Below, piece after piece: positions 18,501 through 26,779 of a stretch of 64,000 bases of DNA. A program made the position numbers and the translations under genes. This DNA comes from Lachnospiraceae bacterium OM04-12BH (GTDB taxonomy: Bacteria; Bacillota; Clostridia; Lachnospirales; Lachnospiraceae), in the NCBI GenBank assembly GCA_003490145.1, contig QULQ01000003.1, forward strand, positions 250,140 through 314,139, read 5' to 3'. Position 1 is the first letter of the stretch. Every line of letters begins with the position of its first letter. The notes under the pieces were generated by a model. It ran no database searches. It was not told where the DNA came from and was given only the letters and a program-made list of their open reading frames with translations.

Positions 18501-20070
18501 GGAGGTAAAGGCCTTTGCCGGAAATGCCGGGTGCGATATGCCGGATAAGATCTGTCCGGTATGCGGAAAACCCCTTGTAAAGGATGGATTTGATATTCCC
18601 TTTGAAACCTTTCTTGGATTCAAAGGAGACAAGGAGCCGGATATTGACCTGAATTTCTCAGGAGAGTATCAGAGTAAGGCTCATAAATATACAGAGGTTA
18701 TTTTTGGCGCCGGACAGACATATCGTGCCGGTACAGTAGGAACCCTGGCAGATAAGACGGCTTATGGTTATGTGAAAAATTATTATGAGGAAAGGGGAAA
18801 GAGGAAACGTTCCTGTGAAATCAACCGGATCGTGCTTGGATGTACCGGTGTCAGGAGAAGTACCGGTCAGCATCCAGGCGGTATTATCGTTCTGCCTGTG
18901 GGAGAGGATATCAATTCCTTTACGCCGGTGCAGCATCCGGCAAATGATATGACGACAGATATTGTCACGACTCATTTTGATTATCACTCCATTGACCATA
19001 ACCTGTTAAAGCTTGATATTCTCGGCCATGATGATCCTACCATGATCCGTATGCTGCAGGATCTGACCGGGATCGATCCGACTACGATCCCACTGGATGA
19101 TCCGGGTGTTATGTCTCTGTTTCAGAATACCAGTGCCCTGGGGATCACACCGGACGATATTGACGGGTGCCCGGTAGGCTCTCTTGGAATTCCGGAGTTT
19201 GGTACAGATTTTGTTATCCAGATGCTTCTTGATACCAAGCCCAAATGCTTCTCTGACCTGATCCGTATTTCAGGACTTGGTCATGGTACGGATGTATGGC
19301 TTGGCAATGCCCAGACACTGATCCTGGAAGGAACAGCAGATATTTCCCATTGTATCTGTTGCCGTGATGATATTATGATCTATCTGATCAATAAGGGGGT
19401 AGACAGTGCCCTTTCCTTTACCATTATGGAGAGTGTAAGAAAGGGTAAGGGCTTAAAGCCTGAATTCGAGTCAGCCATGAAGGAAAAGGATGTGCCGGAC
19501 TGGTATATTGCTTCCTGTAAGAAGATCAAGTACATGTTCCCTAAGGCTCATGCGGCGGCCTATGTTATGATGGCATGGAGGATCGCATACTGTAAGATCA
19601 ATTATCCGCTGGCATATTATGCAGCCTTTTTCTCCATACGTGCCAAGGCCTTCTCCTATGAGCTGATGTGCCAGGGCATGCAGCATCTGAAAAATGTCAT
19701 GGCGGATTACAAGAAGAGAGAGGATACCCTTTCCCAAAAGGAACAGGCGTCTTTAAAGGATATGAAGATAGTTTTGGAAATGTATGCCAGAGGCTATGAC
19801 TTTATTCCGATCGATATTTTTTCAGCCAAGTCCAGAAGCTTTCAGATCGTAGATGGTAAGCTGATGCCTTCCTTAAACAGTATTGATGGGCTCGGAGAAG
19901 CTGCGGCGGATGCCATTGTGGAGGCTGCAAAGGATGGACCATTCCTGTCAAAGGATGATTTCAGACAACGGACCAAGGTGTCCAAGACGATTGTGGAGCT
20001 GATGGATTCCCTGAACCTTCTCGGCAAGCTGCCGGAGTCCAATCAGATCAGTCTGTTCGATTTTGTATGA
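15502..20070 (+). CDS. polC: DNA polymerase III alpha subunit, Gram-positive PolC type
   Basis: A 1522-residue replicative polymerase with its own proofreading exonuclease, found in low-GC Gram-positives. Order of parts: N-terminal domain (1-200), a Lys/Gly-rich linker (about 205-270), OB domain (EIVIRGKIIRYDSREI), PHP domain (VELHCHTKMSDMDG), a DnaQ-type exonuclease inserted in the PHP domain (FVVFDIETTGFSP, HNANFDMSF, HRAVDDAECT), and the palm with KEPDIDLNFSGEYQ. The Cys4 zinc motif typical of PolC is seen as CPNCHYYDF and CPVCGK. It is somewhat longer than the usual 1430-1450 residues, mainly because of the linker. mntP begins at its end. Confidence 0.96.
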   Translation: MGKQFFEVFPKLKLDQKNQDLFEQTEIEKVTTTKSRELIRVTFLSRHLIQKENVLKVENEIKKQFFQDYTVRVKLYERFQLSGQYTPEKLMELYRDSILLELKNYSPVEYNIFKGADISYPDEREIHLTIDDTVPARSRKDELIRILQKILNERCGFAVHITAAYKAKKTGKYKEEDELQIARQVAEITARVYGSKDGLSKGDMQPVMTGTGTEGKPGNVEVKAGTPEMKASGRPSEGAPGKQEFKKGEFKKGDFKKGDFNRSVKRSDNPDVIYGRDFEEEAIPIEEIIGDMGEIVIRGKIIRYDSREIKNEKTILMFDVTDFTDTMTIKMFARNDQVKEITAEMKAGAFVKLKGVTMIDRFDNELTIGSIAGIKKIPDFTTSRSDTSVQKRVELHCHTKMSDMDGVSEAKDIVKRAYKWGHPAIAITDHGVVQSFPDANHVWEDLWKAEKAKRIEAGDQSPDKQDFFKVIYGMEAYLVDDLKEIVTGDEGQDLNADFVVFDIETTGFSPVNNKIIEIGAVKIRQGEITDRFSVFVNPGVPIPFEIEKLTSINDSMVMDAPPIEVILPQFLDFCQDAVLVAHNANFDMSFIMENAKRQGISRKFTFVDTLGIARVLLTHQAKHTLDAVAKTLSISLENHHRAVDDAECTAHIFLKFSAMLRERGADTLSRINALGESSPDIIKKLTSYHAIILAENNIGRENLYRLVSASHLQYFNRHPRVPKSLLLKYREGLILGSACEAGELYRALLDGKAEEEIARIVNFYDYLEIQPLGNNHFMIDSPKVPAVNSEEDIMDFNRRIVALGEEFNKPVVATCDVHFLDPEDEVYRRIIMAGKGFDDADNQAPLYLRTTEEMLKEFEYLGSDKAREVVITNTNKIADRIDVMSPVRPDKCPPVIPDSDKTLTEICYNKAHELYGEELPAIVKDRLDKELHSIISNGFAVMYIIAQKLVWKSVEDGYLVGSRGSVGSSLVAFMAGITEVNSLSAHYRCPNCHYYDFDSPEVKAFAGNAGCDMPDKICPVCGKPLVKDGFDIPFETFLGFKGDKEPDIDLNFSGEYQSKAHKYTEVIFGAGQTYRAGTVGTLADKTAYGYVKNYYEERGKRKRSCEINRIVLGCTGVRRSTGQHPGGIIVLPVGEDINSFTPVQHPANDMTTDIVTTHFDYHSIDHNLLKLDILGHDDPTMIRMLQDLTGIDPTTIPLDDPGVMSLFQNTSALGITPDDIDGCPVGSLGIPEFGTDFVIQMLLDTKPKCFSDLIRISGLGHGTDVWLGNAQTLILEGTADISHCICCRDDIMIYLINKGVDSALSFTIMESVRKGKGLKPEFESAMKEKDVPDWYIASCKKIKYMFPKAHAAAYVMMAWRIAYCKINYPLAYYAAFFSIRAKAFSYELMCQGMQHLKNVMADYKKREDTLSQKEQASLKDMKIVLEMYARGYDFIPIDIFSAKSRSFQIVDGKLMPSLNSIDGLGEAAADAIVEAAKDGPFLSKDDFRQRTKVSKTIVELMDSLNLLGKLPESNQISLFDFV

Positions 20071-20111
20071 TGACGGTTCAGCTGCTGTCCGTGGATTGTG
20101 AGGAATTGAAA

Positions 20112-20666
20112 ATGGGAATTACAGAGTTGTTTGTACTGGCAATCGGATTGTCAATGGATGCATTTGCTGTATCGATCTGTAAGGGCTTGTCACTGGGGAA
20201 AATCAGCTGGAAGCACATGTGCATTGCAGGCGCATGGTTTGGCGGCTTTCAGGCACTGATGCCACTGGCTGGGTATTTTTTCGGAAGCTTTTTTACAGAC
20301 ATGGTTACAAAGTACGCACACTGGATTGCCTTTGTACTGCTGGCATTTATCGGTGTGAATATGGTCCGGGAGTCAAAGAGTGAGGAAAAGGTAGACAATT
20401 CCATGACTGTGAAGTCAATGCTGCTTCTTGCCATTGCAACCAGCATCGATGCACTGGCGGTAGGTGTTACCTTTGCTTTTCTTGAGGTAAATATCATTTA
20501 TGCGGTTCTGTTCATCGGAACGATCACCTTCTTGTGTTCAGCGGCCGGAGTCAAGATCGGAAGCCTGTTTGGACTGAAATATAAGGCGAAGGCAGAGGTC
20601 TGCGGAGGAATTATCCTGATCGTGATCGGAGCGAAGATCCTGCTGGAAGGACTTGGAATTTTATAA
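20112..20666 (+). CDS. mntP: Manganese efflux pump MntP
   Basis: A 184-residue inner-membrane protein with six predicted membrane spans. The two internally repeated halves carry the acidic motifs GLSMDAFAVSICKG and ATSIDALAVGVTFAF, whose Asp residues are required for Mn export in this family. I chose ATG 20112, preceded by GAGGAATTG, because the family begins at this point; an in-frame ATG at 20067 overlaps the polC stop and would add 15 residues. It ends just before a bidirectional terminator. Confidence 0.92.
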   Translation: MGITELFVLAIGLSMDAFAVSICKGLSLGKISWKHMCIAGAWFGGFQALMPLAGYFFGSFFTDMVTKYAHWIAFVLLAFIGVNMVRESKSEEKVDNSMTVKSMLLLAIATSIDALAVGVTFAFLEVNIIYAVLFIGTITFLCSAAGVKIGSLFGLKYKAKAEVCGGIILIVIGAKILLEGLGIL

Positions 20667-20677
20667 ACAGAAGCTGG

Positions 20678-20714
20678 AAAAGGCATAGTCACTAGTGCGA
20701 CTATGCCTTTTACT
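20678..20714 (+). terminator. Bidirectional terminator between mntP and degV
   Basis: AAAAGGCATAGTC (20678-20690) pairs perfectly with GACTATGCCTTTT (20699-20711) around an 8-base loop. The flanking A and T runs serve both converging genes. Confidence 0.85.
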
Positions 20715-20715
20715 T

Positions 20716-21603
20716 CTAATTTTCTCTCTTTTTACCAAAGAAGAATAGTGCGACAGTTCCGGGACCTGTGTGGCTGCCGATCGTAGCACCGATAGGGTAG
20801 ATCTGCACCTTGCCGTCAAGCTTTGGAAATTCGGCTTCAATGAGATCAGCAACAGCTTTGGCATCGTCCACGCACTCAGACTGGCTGATAAAGCATTTGC
20901 CGGAATAGTCAGTACCGTTGTCTGCATTTTCTCTCATCAGATCAACGATCCGTCTGATCACCTTTTTCTTGGTACGGATCTTTTCCCTGGGGATCAGCTT
21001 TCCTTCATTACTCACATTTAAGAGAGGACATATGTTCATGATCGTTCCGATAAAACCGGCTGTTTTGGAAACACGGCCGCCCCTGATATAGAAGGTCAGA
21101 TCAGTGGAGAAGAACCAGTGGTGGATACGAAGCTTGTTTTCTTCAATCCATGCATACAGGTCATCAATGCTCATTCCTTCGTCACGTCTGTCAGCAGCGG
21201 CGTCAACTAAAAGACCATAACCGCTGGAAGCAGCAAGAGAGTCGATCACATAAATCTTCCTGTCTGGGTATTTCTCCTGCATTTCGTCCCTGGCGATACA
21301 GGCAGAATTGTAGCTTCCGGAAATACCGGAGGAGAGGGTAAGATGGATCACATCTTTTCCCTGGGAAAGGGATTCTTCAAACAAATCTTCATATTCCTTG
21401 ACGGGAACCTGAGAGGTTTTGGTACCTTCACCGGCAACCATGCGGCGGTATAGCTCTGCCGGGGGAACGGAAGTTCCAAGATCATCGAGATATTCAGTGC
21501 CTCCAAGTTCAAAATGGAAGCAGACATATTTAATATCACGTGCGGAAAAGTATTCTTTTGATAAATCTGCTGTGGAACAGCAGCTCAGTACGTAATCAGC
21601 CAT
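20716..21603 (-). CDS. DegV family fatty-acid-binding protein
   Basis: A 295-residue DegV-fold protein. In Gram-positives such proteins bind fatty acids, and FakB members hand them to a fatty-acid kinase. The family pattern is visible: an N-terminal alpha/beta domain (SCCSTADLSKEY), TSQVPVKEYEDLFEE, LTLSSGISGSYNSA (ligand-headgroup Ser/Thr loop), YVIDSLAASSGYGLLV and IYPIGATIGSHTGPGTVALFF at the end. No FakA partner gene is in this window. The start ATG is preceded on the minus strand by AAGGAGC. Confidence 0.88.
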   Translation of the reverse strand: MADYVLSCCSTADLSKEYFSARDIKYVCFHFELGGTEYLDDLGTSVPPAELYRRMVAGEGTKTSQVPVKEYEDLFEESLSQGKDVIHLTLSSGISGSYNSACIARDEMQEKYPDRKIYVIDSLAASSGYGLLVDAAADRRDEGMSIDDLYAWIEENKLRIHHWFFSTDLTFYIRGGRVSKTAGFIGTIMNICPLLNVSNEGKLIPREKIRTKKKVIRRIVDLMRENADNGTDYSGKCFISQSECVDDAKAVADLIEAEFPKLDGKVQIYPIGATIGSHTGPGTVALFFFGKKREN

Positions 21604-21624
21604 AGTCTAAGTAAGCTCCTTTCA

Positions 21625-21649
21625 GTTACATTAACACATAAAGTGTAAC
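21625..21649 (-). promoter_or_regulatory. Inverted repeat upstream of degV, possible operator
   Basis: GTTACA (21625-21630) and TGTAAC (21644-21649) form an inverted repeat, extended inward by TTAACAC against GTGTAA. It lies 20-45 bases before the DegV start codon, where an operator is plausible. A role is inferred only from symmetry and position. Confidence 0.35.
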
Positions 21650-21742
21650 ATATTCCCTGGTACATCGCAAACAGTAGATGAAAATCTGAGTAGAAACTCT
21701 GAGGGGAAAAACAGCAGATCAGTCTGTCTGTATTATTACACA

Positions 21743-21773
21743 AAAAAAGCACTGAAATTTCTTTCAGTGCTTT
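21743..21773 (-). terminator. Terminator of the tRNA-Glu gene
   Basis: AAAGCACTGAAA and TTTCAGTGCTTT pair perfectly across a 4-base loop. On the minus strand the hairpin is followed by a run of T, directly after the tRNA 3' end. Confidence 0.85.
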
Positions 21774-21775
21774 AG

Positions 21776-21847
21776 CAGCTCGTAGCGGAATCGAACCGCT
21801 GATTCTGCCGTGAGAGGGCAGCGTCTTAACCGCTTGACCAACGAGCC
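21776..21847 (-). tRNA. tRNA-Glu, anticodon CTC
   Basis: Read on the minus strand, the sequence folds as a cloverleaf of 72 bases: acceptor GGCTCGT with ACGAGCT, D-arm TGGTCAAGCGGTTAAGA, anticodon stem CTGCC/GGCAG with loop CTCTCAC (anticodon CTC, reading GAG), and T-arm GGTTCGATTCC. The overall sequence is close to bacterial tRNA-Glu. The 3' CCA is not encoded: the discriminator G is followed by CTAAA. It is a single-gene unit with its own terminator. Confidence 0.92.
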
Positions 21848-21874
21848 ACAGGTACTCACGTACCGTACTTGCTT

Positions 21875-21903
21875 ATATTACTATACTTAGAAGAATAATG
21901 CAA
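21875..21903 (-). promoter_or_regulatory. Predicted promoter of tRNA-Glu
   Basis: On the minus strand TTGCAT (21898-21903) and TAATAT (21875-21880) are separated by exactly 17 bases, about 27 bases ahead of the mature tRNA. The match to the sigma-A consensus is moderate. Confidence 0.5.
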
Positions 21904-21967
21904 GAGGAAATTACAAAAAAATATAAAATTTTTTGAATCTCACAAATTAACAGGAAAAATATAATAA

Positions 21968-23647
21968 TTAGACCAAATCAAGCAGCTCCCGGGCAAGGCC
22001 ATCGTGGTTATTATCCAAAGCAGTGACCATGGTAGCAGCTGCTTTGACATCATCAGAGGCATTGTACATGGCGATACCGATCCCGGCTGCCTCGATCATG
22101 GAAATATCATTTCCTGCATCCCCTGCAGCAATAGACAGCAGTGGGCTGATATTTAAAAGCTCGCAGAGCTTCCTGACAGCAGCTCCCTTGCCTGAAGCAG
22201 AAGGGAAAACCTCCAGGTAGTTATTATTGGAAAATACCATGGTGATCTGTTCCTGCTCAGCCCACGACGAAAGATCCCTGACAAAGGCTTCCAGCTCTTC
22301 ATGTCTGTCAATGGCGATCACAAGACACTTGCAGGCACCACAGTCCCTGATCTCATGGAGATCCTGGCTGAAGATGACAGGGGTCTTGATCGTACGCTGA
22401 TAAAAGTGCAGTTCCTCATCATCGCAGGGAGAGAGGATATTGGTATCGCTGTAGGTATGGAAGTGGAGACCATGCTGGCTGGCAGCTTCCCGGATGTGGC
22501 ATACCTGTTCATAGGTAAGAGCAACCCGGTAAAGTGTCTTTCCAGTATCACATTCCACGATCTGACCGCCGTTATAGCCGATCAGATACATTCCCGGGTA
22601 ATCTAGGTGCAGATATTCCTTTACGCTGCGGACACTGTTGATATCCCGACCGGAGCAGAGCACAAGCTTGTTGCCGGCTTTTGTAAAGGTATCCATGACC
22701 TCTCTGGTATAATCGCCGATCTGTTTTTCCTTATTTAAAAAGGTACCGTCCAGATCGGTAAAGAGTATTTTATTTCTGTGGAAAGCCTCCGGATGGGCTT
22801 TCATTTCCGCATGCTTTCTTTTCAGGTTCACAAGAACCTCCTCCGGGATAAACAGCCTGCCATAACCGGTAGCCAGATCAAGGCCGGGCTTGGCACTGCC
22901 GTGAAAATCGGAGCCACCGCTGATACAGAGATCATACCTTTCAGCCAGCCGGCGTATTTCCCTTTCCTCGCTGGGAGCATAGGTACTGTAAATGGCCTCG
23001 ATCCCGATAAGACCGACTTCCTTCAGGGAAGCAACGAGCTTATCAAGGCGGGCGCTGCTCATATGATACAGAATGGGATGCGCCAGTATGGGAATACCGC
23101 CTGCCTTCAGGATGATTTCCACAGCCCGCATGGGTGTGATCTTTTTCCTTGGAACAAAGCAGGGGGCGTTGTCACCAACATAGCGGTCAAAGGCCTCCTT
23201 CAGGCTTTTAACATAGCCGTGGGAAAGCAGATATCTGGCGTAATGGGCTCTGGTAATGACACTGCCCGGAAATTCTGCAACCAGTTCTTCATAAGTAATG
23301 GCAACTCCATGCTCCTGAAGCCGCCTGCACATTTCCTGATTCCGCATGATCCTGCCATTGACAAAGTTTACCAGCCTTCTTTGAAAGAAGTCACTCTTAT
23401 AGTCCAGATACAGGCCTATGATGTGGATATCCCGTCCCTCATATTCAGAAGAAAATTCGATGCCGGGAATTACTTCAATGGGTTTGCCTGCCGCAGCCGC
23501 AATGGCTTCATCAATACCGGCGGTGGTGTCGTGATCTGTCAGAGCAAAGGCAGAAAGTCCCTTTTCTATGGCATGTTCAACCAGTTCGGAAGGGGTATAG
23601 CTGCCATCGGATTTGGTGGAATGTACATGTAAATCTACAATATTCAT
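21968..23647 (-). CDS. PHP-domain phosphoesterase fused to a Cof-type HAD phosphatase
   Basis: A 559-residue protein with two phosphatase modules. Residues 1-280 are a stand-alone PHP domain (DLHVHSTKSDG, FALTDHDTTAG, IEFSSEY, PILAHPILYH, SGGSDFHG), the type that hydrolyses 3',5'-nucleotide bisphosphates or histidinol phosphate. Residues about 290-559 are a Cof/HAD-IIB phosphatase: LFTDLDGTFLN with the nucleophile Asp, LVLCSGRD, and the C-terminal AAGDAGNDISMIEAAGIG. It starts 8 bases after the ABC-F gene and has no clear ribosome site of its own, suggesting coupling. Substrates of both halves are unknown; nothing in the joint suggests a sequencing error. Confidence 0.87.
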   Translation of the reverse strand: MNIVDLHVHSTKSDGSYTPSELVEHAIEKGLSAFALTDHDTTAGIDEAIAAAAGKPIEVIPGIEFSSEYEGRDIHIIGLYLDYKSDFFQRRLVNFVNGRIMRNQEMCRRLQEHGVAITYEELVAEFPGSVITRAHYARYLLSHGYVKSLKEAFDRYVGDNAPCFVPRKKITPMRAVEIILKAGGIPILAHPILYHMSSARLDKLVASLKEVGLIGIEAIYSTYAPSEEREIRRLAERYDLCISGGSDFHGSAKPGLDLATGYGRLFIPEEVLVNLKRKHAEMKAHPEAFHRNKILFTDLDGTFLNKEKQIGDYTREVMDTFTKAGNKLVLCSGRDINSVRSVKEYLHLDYPGMYLIGYNGGQIVECDTGKTLYRVALTYEQVCHIREAASQHGLHFHTYSDTNILSPCDDEELHFYQRTIKTPVIFSQDLHEIRDCGACKCLVIAIDRHEELEAFVRDLSSWAEQEQITMVFSNNNYLEVFPSASGKGAAVRKLCELLNISPLLSIAAGDAGNDISMIEAAGIGIAMYNASDDVKAAATMVTALDNNHDGLARELLDLV

Positions 23648-23655
23648 AAAAGCTT

Positions 23656-25296
23656 TTAGTTATCCTCTTCGTCTTCGTCCTGTTTGGTATAAACGGTTCT
23701 CTTTCTGGCCATTTCATCACTTGCCAGATATTCGTCGTAGGTAGTGATCTTGTCGATCAGGGTTCCGTTTGGAAGGATCTCCATAATACGGTTTGCGGTT
23801 GTCTCGACAAACTGGTGGTCATGACAGGAGAAAAGAGCCACGCCGGGGAATTTGATCAGTCCGTTGTTCAGGGCAGTGATGGATTCCATGTCGAGGTGGT
23901 TAGTTGGCTCATCCAGGATCAGGCAGTTGGCACCGCTGATCATCATTTTGGAAAGAAGACATCTTACCTTCTCACCTCCGGAGAGAACCTTTACCTTTTT
24001 CACACCGTCTTCTCCGGCAAAAAGCATACGTCCCAGGAACCCACGGACATAGGTAACGTCCTTGATGGGAGAGTAGCCGGTAAGCCAGTCTACGATCGTA
24101 TAATCATTGTCAAATTCTTCTGTGTTGTCCTTGGGGAAGTAAGCCTGGGAAGTGGTAACTCCCCATTTGTAGGTACCTTCATCCGGCTCCATTTCACCCA
24201 TAAGGATCTTGAAAAGAACAGTTTTGGCCTGTTCGTTTCCGCCTACAAAAGCAACCTTGTCATCATGTCCGAGGATAAAGGAAATGTGATCCAGTACCTT
24301 TTCACCATTGATGGTCTTGGTCAGATTGTCAACGGAAAGAACTTCATTTCCGATTTCACGTTCCGGACGGAAATCAATATAAGGATATTTTCTGCTGGAG
24401 GGTCTGATCTCATCCAGCTCAATTTTTTCCAGTGCACGCTTACGGCTGGTAGCCTGCTTGGATTTACTTGCATTTGCGGAGAAACGGGAAATAAATTCCT
24501 GCAGCTCCTTGATCTTTTCTTCCTTTTTCTTGTTGGCTTCCTTCATCTGCTTGATCAGCAGCTGGCTGGATTCATACCAGAAATCGTAGTTTCCGGCATA
24601 GAGCTGGATCTTGCCATAGTCGATGTCTGCGGTATGGGTACATACCTTGTTTAAGAAGTAACGGTCATGGGATACAACAATGACTGTATTTTCAAAATTG
24701 ATCAGGAATTCCTCCAGCCATGCAATCGCATCCAGATCCAGGTGGTTTGTAGGCTCGTCGAGAAGAAGGATATCCGGATTTCCGAAGAGGGCTCTTGCAA
24801 GGAGAACCTTTACCTTTTCATTACCATTCAGATCCTTCATCAGGGAGTAGTGGTACTCTGGATCAATGCCAAGACCGTTTAACAGGGTAGCGGCATTGGA
24901 TTCAGCCTCCCAGCCGTCCATTTCTGCAAATTCAGCCTCCAGCTCGCTGGCACGGATACCGTCCTCATCGGAGAAATCCTCCTTGGCATAGATGGCATCC
25001 TTTTCCTTCATGATCTCATAAAGGCGTTCATTTCCCATGATAACAACATCCATAACAGGATATTCATCATATTTGAAGTGATCCTGCTCAAGAACGGAGA
25101 GACGCTGCCCTGGTGTGATCACGATTTCACCGTTTGTAGTTTCAAGCTGTCCGGAGAGGATCTTTAAAAAGGTAGATTTTCCGGCACCATTGGCACCGAT
25201 CAGTCCGTAGCAGTTGCCTTCGGTAAATTTGATGTTTACATCTTCAAATAATGCTTTTTTTCCAACTCTGTAGGTTACATTGATTGCCTGTATCAT
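23656..25296 (-). CDS. ABC-F family ATPase (YbiT-like)
   Basis: A 546-residue soluble protein with two ATP-binding cassettes joined by a charged linker (about 240-310), the layout of ABC-F translation factors that act on the ribosome E site. There is no membrane segment. Cassette 1 has Walker A GANGAGKST and Walker B ILLLDEPTNHLD, but its signature reads LNGNEKVKV. Cassette 2 has a normal signature LSGGEKVRC and LILDEPTNHLD, but its Walker A reads GGNEQAKT, with Ala for the conserved Gly. The complementary losses suggest two unequal ATP sites. The start is preceded by GAGG on the minus strand. Confidence 0.9.
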   Translation of the reverse strand: MIQAINVTYRVGKKALFEDVNIKFTEGNCYGLIGANGAGKSTFLKILSGQLETTNGEIVITPGQRLSVLEQDHFKYDEYPVMDVVIMGNERLYEIMKEKDAIYAKEDFSDEDGIRASELEAEFAEMDGWEAESNAATLLNGLGIDPEYHYSLMKDLNGNEKVKVLLARALFGNPDILLLDEPTNHLDLDAIAWLEEFLINFENTVIVVSHDRYFLNKVCTHTADIDYGKIQLYAGNYDFWYESSQLLIKQMKEANKKKEEKIKELQEFISRFSANASKSKQATSRKRALEKIELDEIRPSSRKYPYIDFRPEREIGNEVLSVDNLTKTINGEKVLDHISFILGHDDKVAFVGGNEQAKTVLFKILMGEMEPDEGTYKWGVTTSQAYFPKDNTEEFDNDYTIVDWLTGYSPIKDVTYVRGFLGRMLFAGEDGVKKVKVLSGGEKVRCLLSKMMISGANCLILDEPTNHLDMESITALNNGLIKFPGVALFSCHDHQFVETTANRIMEILPNGTLIDKITTYDEYLASDEMARKRTVYTKQDEDEEDN

Positions 25297-25344
25297 ATCA
25301 AAACCTCATTTTCTTTCATAACTGTTGATAAAGTCACCTTATTC

Positions 25345-25372
25345 ATTATACATAAAAATGCCGGATTTTCAA
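25345..25372 (-). promoter_or_regulatory. Promoter of the ABC-F / PHP-HAD pair
   Basis: On the minus strand TTGAAA (25367-25372) and TATAAT (25345-25350) are spaced by 16 bases, about 49 bases ahead of the ABC-F start codon. This is a near-consensus sigma-A promoter. Confidence 0.65.
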
Positions 25373-25472
25373 GGAAAATAAGCACTGGAGGGAATTTTTC
25401 TTTTCTGTTCCAGACAGGACAGAGCAATTTTTCTGCACTAAGATAAAATGGTTATGCAAGAGGAAAAAAGAG

Positions 25473-25501
25473 TTGACAGACAACCTGTATTTTGATAATC
25501 T
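25473..25501 (+). promoter_or_regulatory. Promoter ahead of the Rpn-type nuclease gene
   Basis: TTGACA (25473-25478) and TAATCT (25496-25501) with a 17-base spacer give a good sigma-A match. It implies an untranslated leader of about 140 bases before the start at 25652. Apart from this and the opposite-strand promoter I see no other gene or structure in the gap 25297-25651. Confidence 0.6.
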
Positions 25502-25651
25502 GTAAATATAAAAGAATCTGTTTATCTTTTTACTTTTAACTGTGCATATCGCACACCTGGCAGTTTCTGTCGCATTACACATATTTTTATCATGAATAGG
25601 GCAGGAAGTGTGAAGAATCTTTTGGCAGACTTCCTGCAGAAGGGAAGGTAT

Positions 25652-26509
25652 ATGACAAAAGAAAAACAAAGAATTAATGCAGAGGAGGTTGTTTCCAATC
25701 TCAGTGATTTTGCTCTGTTTCTGACTGTTATGAAGAATAGGGAGGCCTATAGAAATACACTGAGTATTATCATGGATGAGCCGAAAATTGAGATTGAACA
25801 GGTCAAGGTGGAAGAAGTTATTTTGAATAAAAGTGGTAAGAGGGCAATCCGTCTGGATGCATGGGCAAAAACAAAAGATCAGAGGATTTTTGATATGGAA
25901 ATGCAGAATGAGGGACATCAGGATTCTATGCCAAAGAGATCCCGGTATTATCAGGGAATGCTGGACAGGCCGCTTCTCAGATCAGGGAAACGTACCAGAT
26001 ACAGGGATTTGCCATCTACAACGATTATTTTTATTACGCAGGAAGATATTTTTCAAAAGGATTTAGCCAGATACACATTTACAGAGCAATGCGAAGAAGT
26101 GGCAGGACTGAAACTGGATGATGGCATCACTAAAATATTTCTGAACATGACCAGTAAAAAAGGTTCCCCGGAGCTGATCAGTCTGTTACAATATATGAAA
26201 AATACGGATATAGATAATCCGGAGATTGAAGTGAAAGATGAAAGACTGTTGGAACTGGATCGGATTGTGAATGAAGTGAAAGAATCGGAAGAGTGGGAGG
26301 CAGTAAAGATGGATATTCTGGACGTAGGAATTCAGCGGGGAATGGAACTTGGACGCAAACAGGGTATAGAACAGGGCATCATAGCATTAATTGAGACCTG
26401 CCATGAGTTTGAACACACGAAAGAAGAGACAGTTTCTTCTATTATGAAGAAGTTTGAACTGTCTGAGGAAACAGCAAGGAATTATGTAGAAAAATACTGG
26501 AAGGAATGA
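25652..26509 (+). CDS. Rpn/PD-(D/E)XK nuclease family putative transposase
   Basis: About 285 residues. It matches the Rpn family of recombination-promoting nucleases, commonly annotated as PD-(D/E)XK nuclease family transposase: the conserved N-terminal region ends in the catalytic pattern RLDAWAKTKDQRIFDMEMQN (Asp, then E-x-Q) and RSRYYQGMLD follows. The C-terminal part (about 205-285) is a charged helical segment with GMELGRKQGIEQG, typical of these proteins. AGGGAAGG precedes ATG 25652, so I prefer it to an in-frame ATG at 25592. It has no terminal inverted repeats and is followed by a terminator, so it is a solitary gene. Confidence 0.85.
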   Translation: MTKEKQRINAEEVVSNLSDFALFLTVMKNREAYRNTLSIIMDEPKIEIEQVKVEEVILNKSGKRAIRLDAWAKTKDQRIFDMEMQNEGHQDSMPKRSRYYQGMLDRPLLRSGKRTRYRDLPSTTIIFITQEDIFQKDLARYTFTEQCEEVAGLKLDDGITKIFLNMTSKKGSPELISLLQYMKNTDIDNPEIEVKDERLLELDRIVNEVKESEEWEAVKMDILDVGIQRGMELGRKQGIEQGIIALIETCHEFEHTKEETVSSIMKKFELSEETARNYVEKYWKE

Positions 26510-26526
26510 CCATGAATTAGGTAAAG

Positions 26527-26563
26527 AGGGAAAGTCACACAAAGGTGAGACTTTCCTTTTCTT
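26527..26563 (+). terminator. Terminator after the Rpn-type gene
   Basis: GGAAAGTC (26529-26536) pairs with GACTTTCC (26549-26556) and is followed by TTTTCTTT. It lies about 20 bases after the stop codon. The 215 bases between it and the IS605 remnant hold no gene I recognise; a short open stretch ending at 26779 may be the tail of a lost gene. Confidence 0.75.
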
Positions 26564-26779
26564 TATTTAGAGATAAATGAGATTTCCATTTTCTCAGATG
26601 GTTTCTGCATCGAGATCCAGATCATCCGATCATGATATGCCGTAGCCACCCTGATCAACTTTCAGCTTGGAAGAGAGGACAGGATCAGAGGGCAATATCT
26701 GAAATTGTGGAAGAGACTGAAAAAGATCCTGCAGATTATACTGGATAATTTCACCAGTAAGAAAAACAGCTTGAAATAG

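Noticed and set aside
22778..23632. Plus-strand open frame of 284 codons opposite the PHP-HAD gene
   Set aside because: The minus-strand gene has clear active-site motifs throughout this region; the plus-strand frame has none.
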